Assembly: GCF_015160855.1 (NCBI RefSeq) | Contig: NZ_CP063373.1 | Coordinates: 8,159,001-8,223,000 of the forward strand | Direction: 5' to 3' | Origin: Streptomyces ferrugineus | GTDB lineage: Bacteria; Actinomycetota; Actinomycetes; Streptomycetales; Streptomycetaceae | Length of the DNA stretch: 64,000 bases | Part shown: piece after piece, positions 57,547-64,000 of the stretch | Numbering within the stretch: the stretch's first letter is position 1 | How the letters are laid out: each line of letters starts with the position of its first letter | Position numbers and translations under genes: made by a program | The notes under the pieces: generated by a model | What the model was told of the DNA's origin: nothing | Databases searched by the model: none | The model's input: the letters and a program-made list of their open reading frames with translations, nothing else

Positions 57547-58683
57547 CTAGCCGGCGCTGACGACGCCGTCGGCATCGCCCTTCGCGGTGCCCTGCGTGGC
57601 CGACTTGGGGATCGGCTTGTCGTTCTTCAGGGCCGTCCAGACCTGCTGGGCCTTCTTCTCGGCGACGATCACCCGGTTCGGGTCCGCCGGGTCGTACTGG
57701 ACCGGCATCGTGACCATGGACATGTTCTTGGAGCTGATGCCCTTGAGGCCGTCTGCGAAGGACATGAGCCGGTTGACCGAGCCCAGGTCGGAGTCCGTGG
57801 TCACCGTCTTGGTGGCGGTGTCGGCGAGGTCGTAGAGCCGCTTGGGGTTGCCGAACAGGTCGATGTCCTTGGCCTGCTCGATCAGCGCCTTGATGAAGGC
57901 CTGCTGGAGCTGGATGCGGCCGAGGTCGGAGCCGTCGCCGACGCCGTGGCGGGTGCGGACCAGGCCCAGGGCCTGCTTGCCGTTGAGGCGGTGGGGGCCG
58001 GCCTCGAGGTCGAGGTGGCTGTCGGGGTCGTTGATGTCCTTGGTGGTGGTGACCTGGACGCCGCCGAGCTCGTCGATGAGCTTCTGGAAGCCGGAGAAGT
58101 CGACCTCCAGGTAGTGGTCCATGCGGATGCCGGTGACGGACTCGACCGTCTTCACGGTGCAGGCGGCGCCGCCCGTGGAGTACGCCTCGTTGAACATCAC
58201 GCCGGACGCGGCCTGGTGGGTGTCGCCCTTGGTGTCGGTGCACTCGGGGCGGTCGATGAGGGTGTCGCGCGGGATGGAGACCACGCTGGCCTTCCTGTGG
58301 CCCTCGTAGATGTGCAGGATCATCGCCGTGTCCGAGCGGGCGCTGCCGTCGTCGGTGCCGCCGCCGAGATCCTTGTTGCTGCCGGAGCGGGTGTCCGAGC
58401 CGAGGACGAGGATGTTCTCCGAGCCGTTGTCGACCTTCTTGGGCCGGTCGGTGCCGAGGGCCTGGTCGATGTCGACGCTCTTGAGGTTGCCGTTGAGCTT
58501 GAAGTACAGATATCCGGCGCCGGTGCCGCCCAGGACCACGATCCCGGCGGCCGTCCAGGCCATGATCTGCAGCCCCTTGCGCTTCTCACGGGGCTTGCGG
58601 CGGCGGCCCTTGGCGCGGTGACGCGGGCCGTTGGTGCCGGACCCACCCGGTATGCCGGGCTCCGGCGTGCTCTCGGCGGACAC
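57547..58683 (-). CDS. LytR-CpsA-Psr (LCP) family wall-polymer ligase
   Basis: A 378-residue membrane-anchored protein with a basic cytoplasmic N terminus (KGRRRKPREKRKG), one transmembrane helix (~40-62), and an extracytoplasmic LCP domain: NILVLGSDTRSG, RSDTAMILHI, VSIPRDTLID and HRLNGKQALGLVRTRHG. LCP enzymes attach teichoic acids or other glycopolymers from undecaprenyl carriers to peptidoglycan. The start is GTG at 58683, preceded by GAGGAG. It pairs logically with the WecA-like transferase at 51 kb. Confidence 0.93.
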   Translation of the reverse strand: MSAESTPEPGIPGGSGTNGPRHRAKGRRRKPREKRKGLQIMAWTAAGIVVLGGTGAGYLYFKLNGNLKSVDIDQALGTDRPKKVDNGSENILVLGSDTRSGSNKDLGGGTDDGSARSDTAMILHIYEGHRKASVVSIPRDTLIDRPECTDTKGDTHQAASGVMFNEAYSTGGAACTVKTVESVTGIRMDHYLEVDFSGFQKLIDELGGVQVTTTKDINDPDSHLDLEAGPHRLNGKQALGLVRTRHGVGDGSDLGRIQLQQAFIKALIEQAKDIDLFGNPKRLYDLADTATKTVTTDSDLGSVNRLMSFADGLKGISSKNMSMVTMPVQYDPADPNRVIVAEKKAQQVWTALKNDKPIPKSATQGTAKGDADGVVSAG

Positions 58684-58814
58684 TGTGCTCCTCGGTTCTC
58701 GTCCGGTCGGTTACCCCCTGCTTTCGCGGTCAGGCCTGGTCGATTACGACCCGTACCGCACCATCGTCACCCCGTCCGGTCAGACGGGGAAACCCGGGAA
58801 AGGGTTGCACAACG

Positions 58815-58851
58815 GACGGTGCCCACCGCCTGCCGGGCGATGGGCACCGTC
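58815..58851 (-). terminator. Hairpin terminator after rho
   Basis: GACGGTGCCCA (58815-58825) pairs perfectly with TGGGCACCGTC (58841-58851) around a 15-base loop, 131 bp beyond the rho stop and upstream of the LCP gene. It is a likely end of the rho transcript. Confidence 0.72.
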
Positions 58852-58981
58852 TGTAGTCGTGACGCCGGGGTGATACCGGGTGGACCGGCCTCACCTGCGA
58901 TTTCAGCCGAAGAGGCCGTACTGCTTGTCATCGGTGCCGCCGGACCTCGGTGTGGCAAAGATCTCCCGCGGCCCCGAGCTG

Positions 58982-61012
58982 CTAGTCGCCGTTGGGCATC
59001 GGCGTCGTCTTCTGGATCTGAAGCAGGAACTCGGCGTTCGACTTCGTCTGCTTCATCTTGTCGAGCAGCAGCTCGATCGCCTGCTGCTGGTCGAGCGCGT
59101 GCAGCACCCGGCGCAGCTTCCAGACGATGGCGAGCTCCTCGTTGCCCAGCAGGATCTCTTCCTTACGGGTACCGGACGCGTCGACGTCCACCGCCGGGAA
59201 GATGCGCTTGTCGGCGAGCTTCCGGTCGAGCTTGAGCTCGGCGTTGCCCGTGCCCTTGAACTCCTCGAAGATCACCTCGTCCATGCGGGACCCGGTGTCG
59301 ACGAGAGCCGTCGCCAGGATGGTGAGCGAGCCACCGTCCTCGATGTTGCGCGCCGCGCCGAAGAAGCGCTTCGGCGGGTACAGCGCGGTCGAGTCGACAC
59401 CACCGGACAGGATGCGGCCGGAGGCGGGCGCCGCCAGGTTGTAGGCACGGCCCAGACGCGTGATCGAGTCGAGCAGCACGACCACGTCGTGGCCCAGCTC
59501 CACCAGACGCTTGGCGCGCTCGATGGCGAGCTCGGCGACCGTGGTGTGGTCCTCGGCCGGGCGGTCGAAGGTCGAGGAGATGACCTCGCCCTTGACCGAC
59601 CGCTGCATGTCGGTGACCTCTTCCGGACGCTCGTCGACCAGGACGACCATCAGGTGGCACTCGGGGTTGTTGTGGGTGATCGCGTTGGCGATCGCCTGCA
59701 TGATCATGGTCTTGCCGGTCTTCGGCGGGGCCACGATCAGACCGCGCTGGCCCTTACCGATCGGCGACACGAGGTCGATGATGCGGGTGGTCAGCACGCC
59801 CGGGTCGGTCTCCAGGCGGAGCCGGTCCTGCGGGTACAGCGGGGTGAGCTTGTTGAACTCCGGTCGGCCACGGCCGTGTTCGGGCGCCATGCCGTTGACG
59901 GAGTCGAGCCGCACCAGCGCGTTGAACTTCTCGCGCCGCTCGCCCTCCTTGGGCTGACGGACCGCACCGGTGATGTGGTCGCCCTTGCGCAGGCCGTTCT
60001 TGCGGACCTGGGCGAGGGAGACGTACACGTCGTTCGGACCGGGCAGGTAGCCCGACGTACGGATGAAGGCGTAGTTGTCGAGGATGTCCAGGATGCCCGC
60101 GACGGGGATCAGGACGTCGTCCTCGGCGATCTGCGGCTCCTGCACGTCGTCGCGGCCGCGACGGCCCCGGCGGTCGCGGTAACGCCCGCGACGGCCACGG
60201 CGGCCGCCCTCGAAGTCGTCCCCGTCCTCATCGGCCCGCTGGCCGCGGTCCTGACGGCCGCCGCCCTGCTGCTGGTTCTGCTGCTGGCCGCGCTGGCCGC
60301 CCTGCTGGTCGTCGCCCTTGCGGCGGTCGCGGTCCCGGTCGCGGTCCCGGCCGCGCTCACGGCGGTCGCGACGGCGGCCCTCGCCGCCCTCACCGGCGTC
60401 GCCCTTGGCCTCGCTCCTGCCTTCGCCCTTGGCCTCGCCCTGCTGGGCCTGCGGCTGCGCGGGCGTCTCGGCCTTGGGCTCGTTCTTGGCCTCGGCGGCG
60501 ATGGTCTCGGGCGCGCCCGCGGGGCTGCCCGCGTCGGCGGTGGCGCGGCGACGGCGGCGCTCGGCCGGGGCGTCGTCGCTCGCCGGCTGACCGGGGATCT
60601 CGATCTGCTGCTGGGCCGCGGCCTTCTCGGCGGGAGCCTCAGCGGCCTTCGCCGCCTTCTTCTCGGCGGCGGCCTCGTCGCCCGTGCGGGCGCGGGAGGT
60701 GGTGCGGCGCTTCGGCTTGGTCTCGGTGGCGGTCTCGGCCTTCGCCGAGGCCGCACCCGCTCCCCCAGAGGGGGCACCCCCAGCCTGCGCCTCCTTGATG
60801 ACCTCGATCAGCTGGCTCTTGCGCATGCGCGCGGTGCCCCTGATGCCGAGGCCGGATGCGACCTGCTGCAGCTCGGCCAGCACCATGCCCTCGAGGCCGG
60901 TACCGCGGCGCCGCCGGGAGCCGGCACCGGTGGCAGGCGCGGAGGCGTCCGTGGCGGGCGCGGCAGCGGTCTCCTCGACACGTGCGCCCATCAGATCGGT
61001 GGTGTCGCTCAC
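58982..61012 (-). CDS. rho: Transcription termination factor Rho with large disordered insert
   Basis: A 676-residue Rho. The Rho_N domain is about 40-78. A ~210-residue low-complexity insert (80-290) rich in Ala/Glu/Lys, then Arg/Asp ([10 protein letters not shown]), Gln/Gly ([17 protein letters not shown]) and RGRRG elements follows. The primary RNA-binding domain is ~300-375 and the ATPase has Walker A APPKTGKT (428-435). It terminates untranslated transcripts as a ring hexamer. Such inserts are typical of actinobacteria and increase RNA binding. The start is GTG at 61012 with GAAGGA upstream. Confidence 0.97.
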   Translation of the reverse strand: MSDTTDLMGARVEETAAAPATDASAPATGAGSRRRRGTGLEGMVLAELQQVASGLGIRGTARMRKSQLIEVIKEAQAGGAPSGGAGAASAKAETATETKPKRRTTSRARTGDEAAAEKKAAKAAEAPAEKAAAQQQIEIPGQPASDDAPAERRRRRATADAGSPAGAPETIAAEAKNEPKAETPAQPQAQQGEAKGEGRSEAKGDAGEGGEGRRRDRRERGRDRDRDRDRRKGDDQQGGQRGQQQNQQQGGGRQDRGQRADEDGDDFEGGRRGRRGRYRDRRGRRGRDDVQEPQIAEDDVLIPVAGILDILDNYAFIRTSGYLPGPNDVYVSLAQVRKNGLRKGDHITGAVRQPKEGERREKFNALVRLDSVNGMAPEHGRGRPEFNKLTPLYPQDRLRLETDPGVLTTRIIDLVSPIGKGQRGLIVAPPKTGKTMIMQAIANAITHNNPECHLMVVLVDERPEEVTDMQRSVKGEVISSTFDRPAEDHTTVAELAIERAKRLVELGHDVVVLLDSITRLGRAYNLAAPASGRILSGGVDSTALYPPKRFFGAARNIEDGGSLTILATALVDTGSRMDEVIFEEFKGTGNAELKLDRKLADKRIFPAVDVDASGTRKEEILLGNEELAIVWKLRRVLHALDQQQAIELLLDKMKQTKSNAEFLLQIQKTTPMPNGD

Positions 61013-61420
61013 GAAGGGTCCTTCCCTGGAGCGGACGTCGGCCTGTCTGGCTCGGCGACCGGTTGTGCTGTCCGGCTTCGGTCCCTGGTGTGTGGACCGT
61101 GCCGGGGCGGTGGTCCGCCAAAGCGGCGGAGGAAATATCTGGTGATGACGCTTCCCAGAACCGTGGCACTGAGTGTCTGTGTCACTCGGCTCGGTCGCGC
61201 CGGTTCCGGAGCGTGTCCGGCAAGTCGCTCAGTGCTCGTGTACGACGTACTGCCCGCGTACGTCCTACGGAACACAGTGCGGCTTGGGAGGCTCCCGGAA
61301 GGATGTCTGTCCCGGACGGGGACACGAAGCACCTCGCCATGGTGGGGTCGGGTGCAGACTTGAGGTTAACACTACCGGATCCAACAAACATTCCCCCTCT
61401 CGAAATCCGGCAACCGTGTG
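61013..61420. other. 408-bp leader region of rho
   Basis: No gene is supported. On the minus strand a TAGTGT -10-like hexamer lies at 61374-61369, followed by TTAACC, which would give a ~350-base 5' UTR. Long leaders suit Rho autoregulation. No -35 match was convincing. No clear riboswitch was recognised. Confidence 0.5.
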
Positions 61421-62338
61421 TCAGGTCGCAAGCGGCAGCACGCTCGCTCCCTGGGCGTCGAGGTCGAGCCGGTTGGCGGCCCACCCCTCGCCTGCCAGAT
61501 GGGCGACCTTGTCGGCGCTGTCCTCGTCGGCCAGTGCCAGCACAGTGGGTCCCGCGCCCGAGATGACCGCCGGGACTCCGTCGGCCCGCAGCCGCTCCAC
61601 CAGCGCCGCGCTCTCGGGCATGGCGGGCGCGCGGTACTCCTGGTGGAGTCGGTCCTCGGTGGCGGGCAGCAGCAGCTCGGGGCGCCTGGTGAGGGCCTCG
61701 ACGAGCAGCGCGGCACGGCCCGCGTTGGTGGCGGCGTCGACATGCGGGACGGTGCGCGGGAGCAGACCGCGCGCGGTCTCCGTCAGCACCGGCTTACCGG
61801 GCACGAAAACCACCGGAACGATGGAATCGGCGGGCTCCATCCTGATGGCCCGGGCGGCGCCGGCCTCCATCCAGGACAGGGTGAAACCGCCCAGCAGACA
61901 GGCCGCGACGTTGTCGGGGTGGCCCTCGATCTCGGTGGCGAGCTCGAGCAGGGCCGTGTCGTCGAGCCGGGCCTCGCCGCCTATGGTCACGGCGCGCGCG
62001 GCGACGATGCCGGCGCAGATGGCGGCCGAGGAGGAGCCGAGGCCCCGGCCGTGCGGGATGCGGTTGGCGCAGACGATCTCCAGGCCGCGCGGCTGGCCGC
62101 CCAGCAGATCGAAGGCGGTGCGCAGGGAGCGTACGAGAAGGTGGTTTTCGTCACGTGGGAGCGTCTCGCTCCCCTCCCCGGCGATGTCGATGTGCAGCCC
62201 GGAGTCGGCCACCCTGACGACGACGTCGTCGTAGAGCCCCAGCGACAGGCCGAGGGCGTCGAAGCCCGGGCCGAGGTTGGCGCTGGTGGCGGGGACGCGC
62301 ACCCTCACGGCGGCGGCGCGGAACGCTGGACCGGCCAT
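61421..62338 (-). CDS. thrB: Homoserine kinase
   Basis: A 305-residue GHMP kinase with the N-terminal VRVPATSANLGPGFDALG and the ATP loop IPHGRGLGSSSAAICAG. It phosphorylates homoserine to O-phosphohomoserine for threonine synthase. ATG at 62338 is used because the following residues match the family start; AAGGAG is 12 bases upstream, rather distant. A 14-codon extension is open but lacks a binding site. It is separated from thrC by 337 bp, so it may have its own promoter. Confidence 0.94.
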   Translation of the reverse strand: MAGPAFRAAAVRVRVPATSANLGPGFDALGLSLGLYDDVVVRVADSGLHIDIAGEGSETLPRDENHLLVRSLRTAFDLLGGQPRGLEIVCANRIPHGRGLGSSSAAICAGIVAARAVTIGGEARLDDTALLELATEIEGHPDNVAACLLGGFTLSWMEAGAARAIRMEPADSIVPVVFVPGKPVLTETARGLLPRTVPHVDAATNAGRAALLVEALTRRPELLLPATEDRLHQEYRAPAMPESAALVERLRADGVPAVISGAGPTVLALADEDSADKVAHLAGEGWAANRLDLDAQGASVLPLAT

Positions 62339-62675
62339 CGCTCGATGACTCTCCTTGAGCTGCGTGATTGTCGAAGACATTCGATGACGTACGAGACCCT
62401 CTGGGGCCGCTTCCGGGCCGCGGAGACGGCGCGGCACCGCACCCCGTGCGGAGGCATATGCGGCGGGCGGGTTCAGTACAGCCTATCGAAGGTAGGTTCT
62501 GTGGCGACATAGGGCGCACAGGAGGCGCACGATGCGTGTCGTATGCCCCCTGTGCACCCCCTGTAGGGAACTTCCCCAGGTGAGCGCCCTCTTAGTCGTG
62601 AGCACGAGCCCCGTACGACGGGGCTGGCGCCCCGGGCGCCAGGGTCGCGTGCCCGCGCCGGACCGAGCCGCTCGG
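62339..62675. other. 337-bp gap between thrC and thrB
   Basis: No gene is seen. Near the thrC end lie two adjacent hairpins (62607-62625 and 62624-62642), which together look like a terminator. An imperfect long inverted repeat (GCACAGGAGGC near 62516 with GCCCCCTGTGC near 62555) is closer to thrB. The gap suggests separate control of thrB. Confidence 0.6.
62607..62642 (-). terminator. Tandem hairpins after thrC
   Basis: AGCCCCG-TACGA-CGGGGCT (62607-62625) overlaps CTGGCGCC-CCG-GGCGCCAG (62624-62642). The structures compete or stack 34-69 bp past the thrC stop, a likely terminator of the hom-thrC transcript. Confidence 0.6.
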
Positions 62676-63734
62676 CTACGCCAGCCCGAGCCGCTCGGCC
62701 GCCGTCGCCGCGTCGACCGGGACGGTGACCGGCTGCGGGGCGCCGGCGACGGCCCAGTCGGGGTCCTTGAGGCCGTTGCCGGTGACGGTGCACACGATGC
62801 GCTGGCCCGGGTCGACCTTGCCCTGCTCGGCGGCCTTCAGCAGACCGGCGACCGACGCGGCGGAGGCGGGCTCCACGAAGACGCCCTCCTGCGCGGCCAA
62901 CAGCCGGTAGGCGCGCAGGATTTCACGGTCCGTCACCTCGTCGATGAACCCGCCGGACTCGTCGCGCGCGGCGAGCGCGTACTGCCAGGAGGCCGGGTTG
63001 CCGATGCGGATGGCGGTGGCGATGGTCGACGGGTCCTTGACGACCTCGCCGCGCACGATGGGCGCGGAGCCGGAGGCCTGGAAGCCCCACATGCGGGGGG
63101 TCTTGGCGGCGACCCCGTCGGCGGCGTACTCCTTGTACCCCTTCCAGTACGCGGTGATGTTGCCCGCGTTGCCCACCGGAAGGACGTGGATGTCGGGGGC
63201 GTCGCCCAGCATGTCCACGATCTCGAACGCGGCCGTCTTCTGCCCCTCGATCCGCACCGGATTGACCGAATTGACCAGCGCCACGGGGTAGTTGTCGCTC
63301 AGGTCACGGGCGAGTGTGAGGCAGTCGTCGAAGTTGCCGTCGACCTGGAGGATCTTCGCGCCGTGGACGAGCGCCTGCCCCATCTTGCCGAGCGCGATCT
63401 TGCCCTGCGGGACGAGAACGGCCGAAACCATACCCGCGCGCACGGCATAAGCGGCGGCGGAGGCGGAGGTGTTGCCGGTGGAGGCGCAGATGACCGCCTT
63501 CGCCCCCTCCTCCTTGGCCCTGCTGATGGCCATGGTCATGCCGCGGTCCTTGAAGGACCCGGTGGGGTTGGCACCCTCCACCTTCAGGTGGACCTCGCAG
63601 CCCGTGCGCTCGGAGAGCACCTGCGCGGGCACGAGGGGCGTGCCGCCCTCGCGGAGCGTCACGACCGGCGTGGTGTCGGAGACGGGCAGCCGGTCCCGGT
63701 ACTCCTCGATGATTCCGCGCCATTGGTGGGTCAT
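62676..63734 (-). CDS. thrC: Threonine synthase
   Basis: A 352-residue PLP enzyme with schiff-base Lys62 in [17 protein letters not shown], the phosphate-binding [17 protein letters not shown] loop, and [16 protein letters not shown]. It converts O-phosphohomoserine to threonine. Its start is 6 bp after the hom stop, so the two genes are co-transcribed. Confidence 0.96.
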   Translation of the reverse strand: MTHQWRGIIEEYRDRLPVSDTTPVVTLREGGTPLVPAQVLSERTGCEVHLKVEGANPTGSFKDRGMTMAISRAKEEGAKAVICASTGNTSASAAAYAVRAGMVSAVLVPQGKIALGKMGQALVHGAKILQVDGNFDDCLTLARDLSDNYPVALVNSVNPVRIEGQKTAAFEIVDMLGDAPDIHVLPVGNAGNITAYWKGYKEYAADGVAAKTPRMWGFQASGSAPIVRGEVVKDPSTIATAIRIGNPASWQYALAARDESGGFIDEVTDREILRAYRLLAAQEGVFVEPASAASVAGLLKAAEQGKVDPGQRIVCTVTGNGLKDPDWAVAGAPQPVTVPVDAATAAERLGLA

Positions 63735-63740
63735 TGCTGG

Positions 63741-64000
63741 TTACTCTCCTTCAACCCGCATGATGCTGGCGACACCCCGCACGGTGTCGAGCTTGCGCAA
63801 CGCCTCGACGGTCCCGCCGAGGGCCGCGTCGGACGCACGGTGGGTGACGACGACGAGGGAGGCCTCGCCGTCCTTGCCCTGCTGGCGAACCGTATCGATC
63901 GAGACACCGTGCTCCGCGAACACGGTCGCCACCTGGGCGAGAACACCCGGTTTGTCCGCCACGTCGAGGCTGATGTGATAGCGCGTGACGACGTCGCCCA
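63741..64000 (-). CDS. hom: Homoserine dehydrogenase, C-terminal ACT domain only
   Basis: The last ~85 codons of a minus-strand gene running off the window end. The fragment (TRYHISLDVADKPGVLAQVATVFAEHGVSIDTVRQ to GVASIMRVEGE) is an ACT regulatory domain, as found at the C terminus of homoserine dehydrogenase where threonine feedback acts. Identity rests on the ACT sequence and the hom-thrC-thrB order. The catalytic part is not visible. Confidence 0.9.
   Translation of the reverse strand, partial: GDVVTRYHISLDVADKPGVLAQVATVFAEHGVSIDTVRQQGKDGEASLVVVTHRASDAALGGTVEALRKLDTVRGVASIMRVEGE

Noticed and set aside
58880..61363. Long plus-strand open frame antisense to rho, with hydrophobic ALALLGLRL stretches resembling membrane helices
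   Set aside because: It arises from the Arg/Asp/Ala-rich insert codons of rho read backwards; Rho itself is unambiguous.

Overview
The window is chromosomal DNA of a Streptomyces, or a very close relative. It has high GC with strong third-position G/C bias, a whiE-type spore-pigment polyketide operon, the polar-growth coiled-coil proteins Scy and FilP, AbsC, NucS, and a complete F-type ATP synthase operon followed by glyA-like, tsaC, prmC, prfA, rpmE, rho, thrB, thrC and hom. From about 7.3 kb onward the gene order matches what I remember of the S. coelicolor SCO5354-SCO5410 block, read in reverse. No tRNA, rRNA, CRISPR array, transposase or prophage was seen.

Layout. (1) 1-6.8 kb: the 3' end of an FAD aromatic hydroxylase and an amidohydrolase (+) converge, across a strong hairpin, on a seven-gene minus-strand spore-pigment operon (whiE ORFI-ORFVII type) with 4-bp start/stop overlaps. 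(2) 7.3-13.7 kb: a thiamine-binding-like/DUF3817 pair, three tandem AIM24 genes, absC, and an OmpR-type two-component system divergent from a PepSY protein. (3) 13.7-18.1 kb: an MFS transporter whose last 72 codons are tandemly duplicated, then meaB, a thiolase and methylmalonyl-CoA epimerase (propionate/methylmalonyl metabolism). (4) 18.3-27.5 kb: scy and filP, then two paralogous ABC exporter operons. (5) 27.5-37.5 kb: a mixed housekeeping block with a flavin monooxygenase, an SCO5389-family protein, nucS, a membrane-anchored ATPase with Pro/Thr/Asp repeats, a STAS protein, 3-hydroxybutyryl-CoA dehydrogenase, a DUF4190 protein, cobalamin adenosyltransferase and a membrane protein. (6) 37.6-41.4 kb: chiS-chiR-chiC, a chitinase with its own two-component system. 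(7) 41.4-64 kb, all minus strand: DUF2550, atpIBEFHAGDC, a small secreted cysteine protein, a WecA/MraY-like transferase, a glyA paralogue, a phosphatase-like protein lacking the catalytic Cys, tsaC, prmC, prfA, rpmE, an LCP protein, rho, thrB, thrC and the end of hom.

How it fits together. The whiE operon makes the aromatic polyketide of the spore coat. Scy and FilP organise tip growth. MeaB, the epimerase and the PduO-type adenosyltransferase all support B12-dependent methylmalonyl-CoA mutase. ChiS/ChiR and a direct-repeat promoter should control ChiC. The last 20 kb is energy, translation-termination and threonine housekeeping.

Points most worth a second look: the phosphatase-like protein with Ser in place of the nucleophilic Cys (53689-54369), the in-frame 216-bp tandem duplication (13665-14096), the AIM24 trio beside absC, the STAS protein with Ala at the usual phospho-site, the repeat-overlapped chiC promoter, the small four-cysteine secreted protein between the glycosyltransferase gene and atp, and the altered spore-pigment locus layout.
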